The notes under the pieces: model-generated | What the model was told of the DNA's origin: nothing | Databases searched by the model: none | Seen by the model: only the letters and a program-made list of their open reading frames with translations | In this document: positions 1-14,322 of the stretch, one piece after another | Layout of the letters: each line of letters starts with the position of its first letter | Numbering within the stretch: the first letter of the stretch is position 1 | Translations under genes and position numbers: made by a program | Source: Sclerodactyla briareus | Lineage: Eukaryota; Echinodermata; Holothuroidea; Dendrochirotida; Sclerodactylidae | NCBI GenBank assembly: GCA_026419785.1 | Contig: JAODTK010003654.1 | Span: 62,001-126,000 of the forward strand | Length of the DNA stretch: 64,000 nucleotides | Direction of reading: 5' to 3'

Positions 1-2480
1 TTGGTCAATTGGGATTCTCCCTATTTTGGGGGGCATAATGGACCAACTTTGAAGGCCAATTAACTCCACTTAGCAACACATTCGAATGAAATTGGGTTTG
101 TGTACCTATAGATATAGTCGTAAACTTAGGGATTACCATTTGATTTGTGTTGGCATGATCATACCAACCACATTCATCTTTTGCGTTCCCTTCTGTATAA
201 AGTTTTTTCTTTCTTCTCCCTCATTCTCTTGGGTTAGTACCCCTTGTGTTTTGTTTTTGTTGGTGATGGGAACCTCCTGCAAATGGGTATTAGTGGTAGG
301 TCCGAGCCATTGTCTTAGGAGCCTCACGAAAAGGACTGCCTCATGTAACCCAACCAAACTTTTCTTTTCACCCCACCCCCCCCCCCCTCCATCCAGATGA
401 TCCCCGGGCGGCGATGTCTCCCTCTCACTATACCTTCGCCTTCTCCCAGAGCCATTCTGGGGTGTGCTCAGACCTCATGGACCCTGAAGCCTCTCAGTTG
501 TCTTCGACTCAGAAATTCATGGGAATAACGTCATAGACAGGCGGAACCTTAATACTCTGCTCTGTCACCCGTAGGTAGGGAAATGCGCTGGTAATCCCCT
601 TGGGGCCCATCCCTTTTACTTTTATGTGTAGAGAGTTCATGGGTTGTGACTGGCCTCTCTGGAACCATTCCCAGCTCCTCATTTGTCTTGACTAGGGAAT
701 TCTTGGACTAACAAAAGAAACGTCCTTTTGGGCCTCTAGGTAGGCGAACATCACATACAAGAATTGGCAGCTGAGGTCAATGAGTGTTGATGAAAATACA
801 ATCGCTCCAAGCCTAAGGGTGGCGTTATTGTTGTCCTGTCACATGAATGTACAAGTTCAACGTCTCTCAACCACTCTTGAAGCATCACTTAGTGATCTCA
901 GAATACATAGAAGTCCAGGAATTGGTTGCAAGGATAGTTGCCTGCTTGAGTGTGGCTGTGCTTGGTCAATAATGGGGGCCTTTATAGGTGTCCCTCTGTT
1001 GGTCCAATGTGCAAATGCAGCTTTTTCGCCACCCAAAGCTGTTTGTCCACAGGTGGGGAATAGCAGGGTTGCGGGTTTCTACACCTTGGATTTCTCACTG
1101 CAGTGGGAACCTGAAGGGTTTAAACTCTTCCCACAGAGCTGGCTGGCTATTGTGGAGGTAATTTTTTTCTGATTGGCTAGTGCTGTCGTATTGTAGCTAT
1201 TATATTCTTTTGTGAGGGTTGGGGATCCGTTCTATGGATCTTACCCAAAAGCGTATGGTATGACTCAAGTCCAGTTGTGTCGCCATTCCATGCCAGACCC
1301 ACAACCACTCGTTGGTAGTTGTGGGTCCAAAGCAGTAGCGAGCAACAAGGCGGTTTGGGTCCCAGAGGTTGGTGACCCTTTGCAGATTTTAGAGCACTCA
1401 TCATGTCTGTTGGATGGGGAGTGCATCGCCAGGACCAGGATAAGAATCAGGCTGCCCACCTGCCTGCCTTGGTTGTTCTGGCCTCTTGTCAAGGAGACCC
1501 TGGTAGTGAACCCTGATCGGCCAGCATTGTTACTAAGATGGCTGGATTGGCGTTTGAACCCACAAGTGTCAAATTACGTTTGGCTGTTAAGGCAATATAA
1601 ATAATAAAAAAGAGCATATGACTAAAATGTGACAAGTTGCACAAGATGCCTTCCCTCTCACATAGCTAGATGGAGAGAGGACCCTTTCCACTTTCGGGCC
1701 CGGAAGGCTTCCTCAGGGTCCCTTCGACTGACTGGGAATGTTTCTTTAGTTTTCATTTAGTAGACTACTGAGAGTATGCCTATATCTTGCATTTGTTTAC
1801 TATATGCAATTATGCATATTGGCACAATTGTAACCTTTTCTCTGAGAAAGAAATTCATAACAGAAATAGTGAGGACAGATTATGTCCTGCAATGATTGTA
1901 CGACTCAGTCAGTGGGAGATGTCTTGGGGGGGAACATAGTTGTCATGTTGAAAAAAGGATGTAATCCCAATCTTGAGCGAGCGACATGCAAGGGACGGAC
2001 CTAGCCGCAATACCCAAATCCTGTTCCATATGCCTAAAGGGGGGGGGGGGGGGGGGGGGAGGGGAGAACACCCCCCATGAAGGCTGTCAAGGACACCATC
2101 AGACACCATCGTTTCCAGGTGGCCTGTGGTTCGGTTAGAGTAACAAACATATTGCAGACTGGCGGTTTGTTAATCTGTGAGATGAGACAACGAAGCCAAA
2201 AGGCGATGGTGATTCCTTGCTATTGGTGAACACACATACCTAGTGAGGATTCAAAACTGATATACTATATTGAAGCTCTCATTTAGTATGTGATCAGTCG
2301 GACCGGTGCATATTCCCGTTCTTGTTTGCGAGCTTAATTTCGATTAAATTGGGTTCCAACCCCACCTTCATGAATTAGATAGATGAATGTATTACCACGC
2401 TTTAATATATTAGGCCTCCCACCCAGTCAAGTTTTATCAAATTTGACTTACAATTGCGGAGATATCAAACATTTGGTGAA
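1..2480. other. Non-coding or unrecognised DNA with a 21-G run
   Basis: Short frames in both strands show no conserved motif. The minus strand at about 400-750 reads through phrases such as SAFPYLRVTEQSIKV with frequent stops and might be a worn mobile element, but no domain was recognised. A pure run of 21 G lies at 2,039-2,059, followed by AGGGG. Confidence 0.5.
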
Positions 2481-2489
2481 GAAATTGCT

Positions 2490-4420
2490 GTAAGCCAGCT
2501 CATCAGGAATATTAATGAGATCGTCATCAAAACATTGGACCATCTAAGACCATGCGTGATATAACACCCAAGTATGAAATCAAATCGGACTTGCGTCTTC
2601 AACTTATCGGGTTCACAAGGAAGCGTAACACAAGCACACAGAAATTACGATTTAGGCCCCGGCCCATAAATAGTTAATGAGATGCATCAAAGTACCCTAC
2701 ATATAAACCGATTCTCATGACCAATTACAATGAAAGCCAAGTTTGAGCAAAAAAAGTGTGGAGATTTTGAAATTTTCCCTATCCGCCACTCATGAATATT
2801 AATGCGATCAGCACCAAAAGCAATAGAATCATTAAACATCATGGGTTATTTACAACCCAAGTTTGAGACCATCGGCATCGCGTCTTCTTTATCGTGTTTA
2901 CAGCCGAATTCGGTGAAATCCTATTGAGGCTCCGCCCCTAAGCATATTAATTGAGCTACATGGGGTGGGGGAAGTGTAACCCAACAATACAACTTCCTCT
3001 TGCCAACACGCTAAACAAGTTTGACCACACGGCCCCACGGTTGTTATGGAGATATTGATATTTGCAGTTCCTATCACAATTTTAGTTATACGTCGCCCAA
3101 TCAGAATATTATGGATCGGACCCAAAAAAATTGGGGACAATTCCAGACCAGGTTGAACCTACCCCAACAAGTATGAAATCAATCGGGACTTGCGTCTTCC
3201 ACGTATAGTTGTTTACACGAAAGCGTAACACAAGCACAACAAATTACCATTTAGCCCTCCGCACCCCCAATATTAACTAGACATGGGTAGGCGAGTAACC
3301 ACACACGTGTAATCCCCACTTTTGAGCAATAATTGGAAGAGTATCAACACCCATAACAGACCCCATTTTGCGTCAGAAGAAACCAAGACAATCTTCATCC
3401 ACCAAGTTTGTTTGTAATCATGGGTGTTGATAGGCACATGAAATATGCAAATTGACACATGAGGGCTTTGAAATGACTTTTCACTTTGTGAGGAACAAAT
3501 GTAGCCCCATTCCACCAATAGTTTCTTTCAAATCTTTGCAAGTTTGACCTGCGATGGGACTGGAAATGACCATCCACATTTTTCGGATGCAACTATAGTC
3601 GTTCCCACTAAGGGTTTCGTTCAAATCTTGACAAAGTTTTGGCAAATGCAAAATAAATCTCCCAAATGTGACCGTGATGACTAAATGACCTCACATTTTC
3701 GGGATCAAACTATAGGTCCCTACCCACCAAGTTTCGTTCAAATCCGACTACTTGAAAATTTCGCGGAAAATTATGCAAATTAGAGGCCCCCAGCAGGCAA
3801 CGATGCCACTTCCGGCATTATCCGAAGATTCATAGGGCGGCCAACGTTGTACAAAGTTTCAGCATCAATCGGATAAAGCGTTGAAGAGTTATTGCGCTAA
3901 CGGGAAATCTTCCAATCGTGGAAATTATGCAAATAGCGGACCCCGTTCATGTGGCCAAGCCCACTTTCGAACTCATCCAGATTTACACGAAGGCGGACAT
4001 AGTGTGCCAAGTTTCGCGCAAACGGACAAAGTGTGGAGAGTTATGTCGCTAACAAGAAACGCGTTGGCTGGGGTGGCGGACGTGGCGGCGGCGGCGGAGG
4101 GACGGCGAAACAAAACCATAATATCCCGAGGGGGATATAATGAGGGCATCAAAGTGTACTCTGTATAAATCTGATCTCAGCCAAATACACTGCAAGCAAG
4201 TTTGAACCAATCCCACGTACAGTTGTGGAGGGATATTTACATTGTGGAAATATCTCTTTCTAAGCCCCGCCCCCACTCATGAATATTATTGAGGATCAGC
4301 ACACAAAACAATAGGGAACTTCTACTCATCAGGGTGACCTACCAACCAAGTATGAATCAATCGGACTCGCGTCTTCCACTTATGTGTTTTACAAGAAAGT
4401 GTCACAGACACCCACACACA
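2490..4420. repeat. Divergent dispersed/tandem repeat block
   Basis: Phrases recur with variation across the block. 'Accaagtatgaatcaatcggacttgcgtcttccacttat' and 'gtgtttacaagaaagcgtaacacaagcacac' appear near 2,560-2,640, 2,870-2,900, 3,170-3,240 and 4,350-4,400. 'Cactcatgaatattaatg...gatcagcaccaaaagcaatag' appears near 2,790 and 4,270. A second family, 'accaagtttcgttcaaatc', recurs about every 90-130 bp between 3,510 and 3,760 and continues in diverged form to 4,050. This looks like a decayed satellite or an old transposon with internal repeats. No coding frame survives. Confidence 0.7.
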
Positions 4421-5680
4421 CCCACGCAACCTCAACCATCATGAATGCAGAGATTCATTTTGCCTCGGCAGCAAGTGATCAAAAACTAATACTAGGGAGT
4501 ACGACTTTCACCATTAAGAAAAAACCTACTTAGTCAAATTTGCAAATCAAATAAGAGAAATATGCAAGTAGGGAGGTTTTGCTGTTTCAAAAATAGGAAA
4601 ACATCCGTATTATTATTGGTAAATTACTGCTTGGTAGGCCGTGAATGTTTTCAGTGGTCGAAATAATCTAGGGAAAGAAAAAAAGAGTTTGATTGCACAA
4701 GTGATGTTCATTTTCCATTGGACAGAATAAAACCTTTTGTGGTAACCACATGAACATAGTATATGTTAAAGTGGTGACTATAGTGTAAGCTTGTATACAA
4801 AGTGAAAAGTCAACCAATGTTCACGTTATCGGTATTGATGGACCCAGTATTGTGAATGGCGTTCTTATGCTGGAAAAGTGCTCAGAAGATCGCCCTTCTC
4901 GGATCTGTCAGATCATTTGTGTCATACAAATTCAAAGTTTGACCGGTGCTACTATATTACCTTGAGGAGTTGTTGTTGTTCATAGCAAATTGTTTCCCTG
5001 ATCATTTCTCTCCACTTTGTATATTGTAATAAATGAGCGCCCCAAGGAAGGCCTTCAAAGAGGTTCTATTCTCCATTAATGGGCGCAGATACTATTTGTA
5101 AGGTCATGTATGAAACAATTTCCAATAAATTGTACTTGTCATGAGAATTCTTCTGTACTTCTTGAAAAGAGACGATGGCAATGATCCACTCCTGAGCGGT
5201 TACATTTGGATTATCAATTATAATTAACCAGCAATGCTAATTTTTTTGTGTTGTCCTGGTGAGATCCCTGTTCATCTAATGCTTTCACGGTTGCCCACAA
5301 ATCTCCATTTACCCCATTGGATTCTTTCTGGCGAATCTGACCACATCCTAAACTGGCCACCCTATATCGCTATATATATCGCTTACCGCTTATGAGTATA
5401 TTTTCATATCCTTGCAATTTAGGAACCCTGGCAGATGCGACCAAAGTAATTAATCACCTGGCCCAGCTAACACTCGCCACACCTTCCAGTTCAAGTCGTG
5501 GTTCCACTTCCAGTGGCTTGGACAGTTCATTGCTGTATGTAACCATTGCCACCTATTTGCTCAGGGGGTGGAATATTTGGGAGATTCCATTCTACCTTTT
5601 TTGTCCTTTTTGATTCATTGACGACAGTCCAAGAATATATGCAGTAGCAGTGTGTGTGTGACGCCTGGTTGGGGACACAA
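4421..5680. other. AT-rich DNA, nothing recognised
   Basis: No conserved frame, structural RNA or clear repeat was recognised; a short 'tatatcgctatatatatcgct' stretch lies near 5,365. Confidence 0.5.
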
Positions 5681-5686
5681 TCAATT

Positions 5687-6275
5687 CTCAACCCCCACCG
5701 GTTGGATCATGCTTTGTAGGTGAGTTCCCCATGGTGAGTACATGATGAGTACATGGTCAAAGGTCAAGAGAGGTCAAAGTTTTAAATCTTAAAGGATGAG
5801 CGGGGGTATTTTTTTGGTGAAACTATAGAAATATGAAAAACGATATTTGGCCAATTTTAACTTGTGGACATCCACCTGGATCAGTCTCATATGTGGGTTC
5901 CCCAGATCCCTATCCTTTTGTGGTCAGATCAAAGGTTAGTTTTATCTGAGGTTAGTCTGAAAACCTTGGTGGACAAGTTAGTCCAGAACGCTTGTTTCGA
6001 ACAATTGTCCATGGGGGTGTAACAAGAACCCTATCATTTTTTGCTAAAATTGTGAAGAACTGATATTTTGCAATTTTTAGCAATAACTCAACCCCCTTGG
6101 ATGGATCACCCGGCACTTGGTTATGTGGGCTCCTAAGAATAGTCCCTAATCCTACTTAGGGTCAGTAAGGGTCCACCCGATCCTAGTCTGTAACCTTGTT
6201 GACACGATAAATCCAGAGCGCTTGGTGCTATCAAGCGTAATTTGGCAACTGGCAATTATCATGGGGAGTAAAAAA
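5687..6275. repeat. Three divergent ~200-bp tandem units
   Basis: The phrase 'acccccaccggttggatcatg...gtgagttcccc' at about 5,691 recurs as 'acatccacctggatcagtctcatatgtgggttcccc' at about 5,867 and as 'acccccttggatggatcacccgg...tgtgggctcc' at about 6,091. A linked phrase 'gaaaaacgatatttggccaatttt' near 5,835 recurs as 'gaagaactgatattttgcaatttt' near 6,055. Spacing is roughly 180-220 bp. Copies are strongly diverged and contain no gene. Confidence 0.7.
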
Positions 6276-9200
6276 GACCATTGGTCCCTATCGAGCTGAG
6301 TTTGGTGTTTAGCACCCATCCGTTTCTTGTAGACACGAGTCTTGCACACTTCTATCCCGCAGTTCAGCTATCGATAGTTTGGGACATGTCAATATTTATC
6401 TTAGCCTCACCAGTTCATAGCACTGACAGTTGGATATGGTCCACGACGAATAAAGAGAGTCCAGATGATTCTATCCTCAGCGTCAAGCCGCGCCCATCAC
6501 CACCTCCACTCAGTTGTAGCCTTGGCCAAGACCCTCTTTACCTTTTATAATTTTTATTTATGGACAGGCCAACAATTCACCACTATTGCAGCGGCACTCT
6601 GACATACATATGTTATAATGGTCCGCGATCCTAAGTGATAGACAGGTCAGGAGGGAAGGAGAGCAATTCCTTTAATTTGCCCCAAGCAGTACAAGAGCGG
6701 TGATTGTAGTAAGTTCACAGCCCCAGCACTGATCATATCACCAAGGAAGCAGAATGTGTCCACAACCTCTTGTTCTTCATTGTTTATGCTATTGTCAAAG
6801 GGTCTGCCTACAACTAGGCCACTCCACCCCCTGGCTTATTTTGCACCCATAGGGGACCACGTCGCACTGTCATTGCTCCCTCATGACCTTATTGTTCCCT
6901 CATGACCTTGACACAAGTGATTATCACACTGATCACCTGTACCATGACCAAGCTTATACCTCCATATGCGAGCCGAATTGAAAAATGTCAATCTCTGTGT
7001 AACTGATCCACTTGAGATTATCATCAAACGTCAACACCAGCTTCGTTACATAAATGAAATGCCATATCACTCTGATAGAAGAATTGTCCAATGCCCATAA
7101 TGGACGTGCACCCGCAATTTTTACCAATTTATCATTCTGTGCATAGTGATAATAATCAGATAACAAGTCAAACAATTATGTCAAGATATGCTTGTCTGGA
7201 TGATCTCACAGCCAAAACATGAGCCCTCATTACATCACCTTGGGTATTCCCCATTTTTGTATGTAAATGCATCTCTGCACGGAATCCTTTTGTTAGTACT
7301 ACATGGTACAATGTGCCCCCTATTGAACATGCAAAACTGTGCTATTGTTTCAATAAATGCACATGCTTCAAATTGTTTGTCTTCTGTTCAGGTGATGTCT
7401 ATAAGGATGAATCTGCTAATTGAACCTCTATGGTCAGAGAATAGCAGATTTGGTACTACCAACCTACAGTTGTCTTGTAATGAGCGTGGTCCTGGAAGAC
7501 ATTGAGACAACATAAGCCAAGTCGAAAACAGTTCAATTTATTTCATATTTTTATTCATGTCTCTAGTGGACATCCGTGATGGATTATGAGAGAACAGCAA
7601 AAGAAACGTAACTGAGAACGACACAATCCCTGCTGATTTAGTACTACTATACACGCCCGATAGCCTACCTACTGGTCCAAATGGCATTCTGTAGTGAGCT
7701 GAGTCTATATGGCTATACGAGCTTACGAGCAGAACTTCATAGTATTCAGCCATCTATTTTCCTCACCTAGAAGCATCAGTTGAGTCAGAACTTCATTTGT
7801 TATTCATCGCTCTATTTCCCCTAGAACCATTTGATCTACTATGTCAATTTCCTCCACACTCGCATCCGTCAACATTAGGTCACGAGAGCAGCACACTTGC
7901 ATTGAACCAATATTAAAGATGACTTTGCATCTATATAATGTAATGAATAACAAACATTGCAGGAGTTTACATGTTTTTCATTCTAACAGAAGCTCATGCC
8001 TGATAGGGCTGCATGCAACTTTGTTCTCTTAACGATTTTGTGATTTGCGTGGGGGGGGGGTGGGGGGCTACTAGAGGAAAGTGAAAACAACGTTGGTCTA
8101 AAATAACATTCGAAATTTTGGTCACCTTTGTAATTAGAATTGAGCCCTTGAATTATAGCCCTCAAAGTGTGAACCATGCATTTTCCGCTCTGATAAATTT
8201 TTGTTGTTTAAATGCAGGGGGCCTGTAGCACCCATCTCATACATGTGTCTATTTCCAAACCTGTTCTCAGGAACGTGCATGCTCATTGTTTTGCATGTGG
8301 GCATGGACTTCTATAGATGAATACGTAAATATACATGGAAAATCTTATACCCAGAAAATAGTTCTCCTTTTTACCATCCAAACAGCGCCATCAATAACTC
8401 GGCGCTGATATAATCAAGGTGCAACTAACGATTGATATCACCCTGAAGTAGCATCGAAAGTGGTCCTAATCAGAATGCACAGTGAGCTACTGAAACTGCT
8501 ATTACTGTACCACTCTCAAACACCCATAGGTTTAGATTCTATGGAACTGATGCAATAAATGAGGATTCACAAACAATTTTTTGTTGTGGTCATCTTAATC
8601 TTGGCTCAATGGAACGCACTTCACCAGTCAAGTGGATCCATGTCCTAGTTCTATTGCTAGACTCATTCTCCATTCCAGACCGAGGCCTATATACCTACCA
8701 CCGTGTGGAGGATCGAGACTTTAGCCTTGTGCCTTTCCAATGACAGCAATCTTTAAGACAATACATGAAGGGGAAATTGGAATGATTTACCAATCCTACG
8801 CCTCCCATAAAAAAAATGTTAAAAAAAAGACGTGCTACATTACGAAGCCACATAACTCCAACTGATTCGTGTTGCCTACCATTCATGGAATATTCAGTAT
8901 CCTGGCAACCCGAGAAGTTCGAGGGCCTTTCTTTTAGTTTTTTCCTTGTACTAGGCAGAGGATACCACAGGCCTGATCTACCACCCCCAGACACGGTCTT
9001 GCATTACCCAAGTCACTAATTCTCAAAATTCATTGATTCCGGTTATAGCCACTGACTTGAGCCAAGCCACAGGAATATCTCAAAGTCGTTGACTCAATCG
9101 TGAAATGAATTTTTCAGTGACTCATCAAACACTGCTCATTGGGACTCATCAGCGGACCTGGTGAGATAGATCTCATTAATAGTATACTCTCTCGATATAA

Positions 9201-11150
9201 TTAGTGCCGTACTGCAAAGGAGAAAAAAAAACGTTGCTACTGTGACCATCGTAATCTGCCAGAAGAGCTGAATACATTCATGTACATTAAGATAGACACT
9301 GAAATACAATACAGGAGGAGCAATAAGATAATAGAGTGGGAAAGGAAAAAAAAAACATCAAAATTAAAATCACTTCTACATAATTATTCCAAGTTACACA
9401 AGGTTGATTGACTCCTGTTAAACTCGCTCGTGCGATAAACTTGGTCGACAAAGGCAGCATGATGACTCAAGCCCCACCAGGCTGTTTTAACTCGGAGTTC
9501 ACCGAGACTGTATCCGAAAGGAATCGTAATGACTCATCTTGGAGACAATTTTGAAAAAAGTCTGAGTCAAAGTATGTAAATTGCAAAAGCCCAATCCACC
9601 CTTTTATGAATGGACCTCAGTGCTTGAAACCAGATGCTTTCATTCCTCCATGCGATTGACAATGGTCCTTCGGCAGTGAAAAGTGGCATGAGAAGACGAC
9701 TAATACTGGTCAGTCTTCTCATAAGAATTGACTACAATGTCGGTCAACGCTCAAATAAGCAAAGAAGTGCACGGAACATAACCCGATGCACGGAGCCACC
9801 ATACCTACCACGCAGTAATCAAACCCCCCCCATACGACAAATCCTTCATTAGTATCTGATGAAAAAAAAAAAGAACCACTCATATAATATACAGCTAACA
9901 CAGCGCAGTTTGAAAATCTTGTGAATTGCAGAAAGGAAGCAAAGCATCGCAGTCCCCGATATTGACCACCACAGAGAGAGCCGACGAGGCATTATTGTCA
10001 CAATCTGCTAATTCTTAGCTCTGATGCCACTGAATACAAATATTCACATTTCCCACTATACCTTGTGTAATTAAGAAGTTACCTGCAGATATATGTCAGG
10101 GAGCAGCTTTGTTGGACCAAAATTGATACTGGGTATTGATACTAAATGCCTGCCGCTTAGCCTGCGCCCTCACAGGCGCATTATTGGTAATAAACCTCGT
10201 TTTTCCCTCTACAGCTCACACAGTGTCAGCAGTCCGACAACCAGTGTCAGGCTATGGAAGACTTTCTGCTCTTCCCTATACAGTCCTTGGGTGTCTTCTA
10301 GCTGCTTTTGGTACACCTGTTCGGCCTACGTCTCATCAGGTATTCAGGTCCTCGTTCCTGGCGTGTGCATGGGCTGCAAACTGTAATAGCCTTGGCTACT
10401 GGGTCCCGAATGCCCCCAGTGACGCCATTTTTACCTCATTGGGACAGTATGTACTCAATCGAGACCAGCACTGGAGTGTTAGGTAAAAGAAATCTCTGAA
10501 TCCATTAACTCGAGTCCTGAAGTTTTTAATTAATTATTACTCCCAGGTATGACCTCGGCACAGGTCAGGCTTCCTTTTTATCAATTCCACAGTGCTCTAA
10601 TGGATTTTAACTTTTAACGACAGTACTATAATACGTTCCAATGATGAAATATCTCTTTTCCCCACAAAATTTAATAAAAAGAAATATTTATGGCATTGTT
10701 CCGTGGTCGCTCAGGCGGATAATCAGCATATACAAGAGACCTGCCAAATGTAATTTACTGCTCTGAAAAGCGGAGTAAGAAATTAATTTAATATTTATTA
10801 CATGATAAGAGGACAACCTGCTCTTCCATTGATTAATTTGTACATACCATAATCAATTCAAGAATCATCACCTTTGCAGGACACACCTCGCTTTTTTTTT
10901 TTTGGGGGGGGGGTCGTTTCCCAGTTCTAAAGGACATGAAAGTGTAATGTCCACCTGACTACACAATTACTCTCTGTACACGCTTTACAAGACACAGGAT
11001 AACTGCAACTCAATGGGACAGGACAACACCGTCGGGCAAAATTGTTTAGCTGTTAGGGTGGCCAACCTTGATTTTGTGTAACTACCACAGATCTTGGGGT
11101 GGGTACAAAATCGGTGTGGGTTTAGTTGGATTAAATTCAGGGGTGAAAAC
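6276..11150. other. Intergenic-looking DNA, nothing recognised
   Basis: Frames are short and motif-free on both strands. A poly-T/poly-G junction lies near 10,892-10,912 and a G run near 8,050. No RNA gene or transposon end was identified. Confidence 0.45.
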
Positions 11151-11174
11151 ATAACTGCTTCTTGAGCATGTCCG

Positions 11175-11250
11175 AGGTGGTGGGAATGGGGAGGGGGGTG
11201 GTGGTGATGGTGGGGGGGGTGATGGTGGTGATGGTGGGTGATGGTGGGGG
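11175..11250. repeat. (GGTGAT)n / GGTGG-rich low-complexity tract
   Basis: Imperfect repeats of GGTGATGGTG and G runs on the plus strand. Simple-sequence DNA with no coding value; strongly G/C skewed between strands. Confidence 0.85.
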
Positions 11251-14225
11251 TTCCAAAGAAAGGTTAATGTTCTACAATGGCTCTTAATTCAAAGAGGTCA
11301 AGGTCTCCGAGGCAGCGTTGACTTCTAGTCCGTGTATTGTGAGCTTGCCTCGTCACACTGGAACATTCTTTTTCCCTGCTCACCCTCCCCTTGTACATTC
11401 TGTAATTGCTGTATAAGGTCAACATACACAGCGATGATTGGTCTTATCTGAGCGAAGATAAATAACCGTCGAAAGAAATAAGCTTGTGCTAGCTGGCAAC
11501 CCCACATACCTCCAAGATTACATAAATTACTACCGCATAGGCGGCTGATTCCAGTCCACTGATTCTGGTCACACACTGGTTGATCGCTAGTCAGAGCAGT
11601 CCTCAATCTCGTCTGGAATGAAGTGCTTCCAGCTCCTCTACTCCGTTGTGCCGCTAGTGTGACTTTTGAAAAGAGGAAAACTTGTAATTGAACACTGTAT
11701 ATTGAACATGGGTGCCCTTTGTTTGACCCCAATCACAACCATGTGCCAAATAGTACCAAATTTGGAAAACAGAAACCAGAGAATCGATGTTCTTAAAGGC
11801 CCAAAGTTCATGTGACAGATTGCTTCTAAGTGCCCAGGTGAAAAGGTCTTCAAAACCACACCCAAAATCGGAGGTTCTAGCACGTTCCCAGTTGTAGCTA
11901 TTCATTGGTTACTTTCAAGAAATTTGAAGGGATCCATACATCAATAGGGGAGAGAGGGGGGGATCAAGGCCTGCCGCACGCCACAGATCTCATGAAGCCC
12001 CAAGAGGTGCTGTCACATATGGAGCATCTGTCTGAAATCTGGGAGATCATCTCGGCCCCATCGACCTCCATCCAGACAGCTTTTGGTCGAAAAAATCAGA
12101 ATCGCTCACCACCGTCCAGACAGACTACTCCTTTAATAATACCATTCCATAATACCATTGCGCAATTACAACTACGTCTCATTGCACTATGACCACCCCC
12201 CTCAAAAAAACAACCCCGTAGAGAGCATTGTGTCCTTTAGCCTTATTGTGAAGTGTTCGACGGACGGGGCCGCTTTAACACTCTCGGGAAGGTATTCCAG
12301 AGGAGAGGAGCCGCATACTGGAATGTGTGTTGACCGTACGCCCTGTTCAAACGAGTGTTAAACCAGGAGAGACTTCATCAGACCTGGATTACAGATGGTG
12401 TGTACATATTCATGTTTATCATCTGGGAGTCATGCATTATGCACTTGAAGTTAACAAAAGAAGTTTAAACTCTGTGGCAACCTAAACAGGGAGCCCCCCA
12501 GTGGAGGTTCATGAAGGGTAGTGCAGAAATATAGGCGGTTTGGACGTGTGACGCAGTCTAGCAGCAGCGTTTTGGACCCGTTGCAATTTGGCCAATTGAT
12601 TATCGAGGAGCCCATACAATCACTACCCTTTATAGAGTTGCACTGCGACTTTGCTGTGACTTTATGTCAACCCTGATGACATTCTCTCGCCAGTTGCACC
12701 AGACCTAATGCTCCGTCAGGTAAGGAAGGAGATCCAAACTTTGGAAGCTTTATTTCAAACAGACCTTCAACATGCAATATGTTTGACAAGGTATTGAAGC
12801 CAATACAAGTTGGTCAGCAGGACGGGATATTTATCACTAGGAGACGTATAGGTGCTTCAAAACTACCAGAGAAGCAACATAGGCTCAGCCTCAGCCTCAT
12901 TGGTGACACCAGTTCAAGGAACGCTCCTCAAGGTAGCACATTACCGTACAGCAGGGCATAACAATTAGAACAAATAAGCTAGAAAATGTGGCAAAAGGGG
13001 ATGAATTACATAACAGATTCAAGTAACACAAGCAATATATGAGCAACATGGCGAAACCCCAGAGATAAACCACAAACACTCCTACTCCATCAAAGTGGGG
13101 AGAGTTGGCTACAGGCTGTTTTTTTATGACAGATAACTTTTGATGGATTATAGATATTATGTTAGGAATAGAACTTCTTATCAGGGCAGAACATCTATTA
13201 TTCTATATTTTTGTGTGCCGAGGTCAAAGTTGATTTGTCCTTATTTGATTATCTTGGCAGTAAGATCAAAATAGTTGAAAATCAAAGTCCACTCAGAGGC
13301 TGCAGAGCCGGTACCCAGTGCCTGTGAGATTCTTTCATGTTTTACTCATGTTTTTAAATATTGGGGGGAGGGGATTTTGTAGGAATTGGAATGCCAGGGG
13401 ACACGTTGACAGGGGACATGCCGGTGAACGGCACACAGATCTGCTGGGATTAATAAACTTGACCGATTAGTCACGTGTGAAGTACCATTCAACACTCATT
13501 GGCTAACTTCACCAACAAATATTGTAATTTTTGGCTCACCCATTTTTCACACTCACTAAAATAGTTTTGGAGCCCCGAAAGGGTGGGGCCCCCACCAAAC
13601 AAAAAAAAAGTGGGGGCTCTAGTTTGCTTTTTTGCTGACCGGCACAGCTGCATCACCTCACCCCCGAAACCACGCTAACCGACCTTATTAGCAAGAGCAA
13701 GAAGATAGCCATAACCCTGCCCATATGCTGCCACCAGTTTTGGTCACATTTGCAACGAACTCTGGAAAATCCTGTGAATTGCTCAAGTTATCCTGTGACA
13801 ACCAGGCATGCGACTCCAACCATACCCAATTTCGCTTATGGCAGACTTGTTGCTAGGTATGACTCAGACAGTTTCCACTGTGTTCAAGGGTGTTAATGTG
13901 GTCCCACACAGTCACGTTTGAAGAGATGTTGAACAAACATCAAGGCCCTGTTCAATACAGACAGTGTTACCCTGGATAGGGTATTGGGCTGTTATCATTA
14001 CAACTGAACCTAAGACTGATGAAACTTTTTTGTGGACCATACCCAGGAGGCAACAAAGGGGGAAGTAGAGGACAACTTGGTGTCAGTGAATGGACCATGC
14101 CATGTTGAGATGTGCTCTCGACTACATACCTTTTACATGCTTGTAACTGAAATATAACTGAAAAGAGGAATCTAACGGGCTGCATGTATTGGCTCCATCC
14201 ACCGCCATGTCAAATTTGAGAAAGA
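11251..14225. other. Intergenic-looking DNA, nothing recognised
   Basis: The longest minus-strand frame here (11,325-11,732) has no recognised domain and uneven composition; a short hairpin 'ggggcccccacc' lies near 13,586. No gene is called. Confidence 0.4.
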
Positions 14226-14235
14226 ATTTTGATGC

Positions 14236-14322
14236 GGGGGGGGGGGGGGTGGGGGGGGGGGTGGGGAGGTGGGGGGGGGGAGGGGCGGGGGGGGGGAAGG
14301 GCGGGGTGAGGGTTGGGTGTGG
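14236..14322. repeat. Extended G-tract, possible G-quadruplex
   Basis: About 85 bases on the plus strand that are almost only G, broken by single T, A or C residues; many separated runs of three or more G. It could fold into stacked quadruplexes and is also typical of positions where sequencing miscounts bases. Confidence 0.85.

Noticed and set aside
10136-10486. 116-codon plus-strand frame with hydrophobic start
   Set aside because: No recognised domain, no splice context, overlapping frames of equal quality; likely chance.
11325-11732. 135-codon minus-strand frame
   Set aside because: Tested as a possible last Lgl exon; no resemblance to the Lgl tail and no convincing acceptor.
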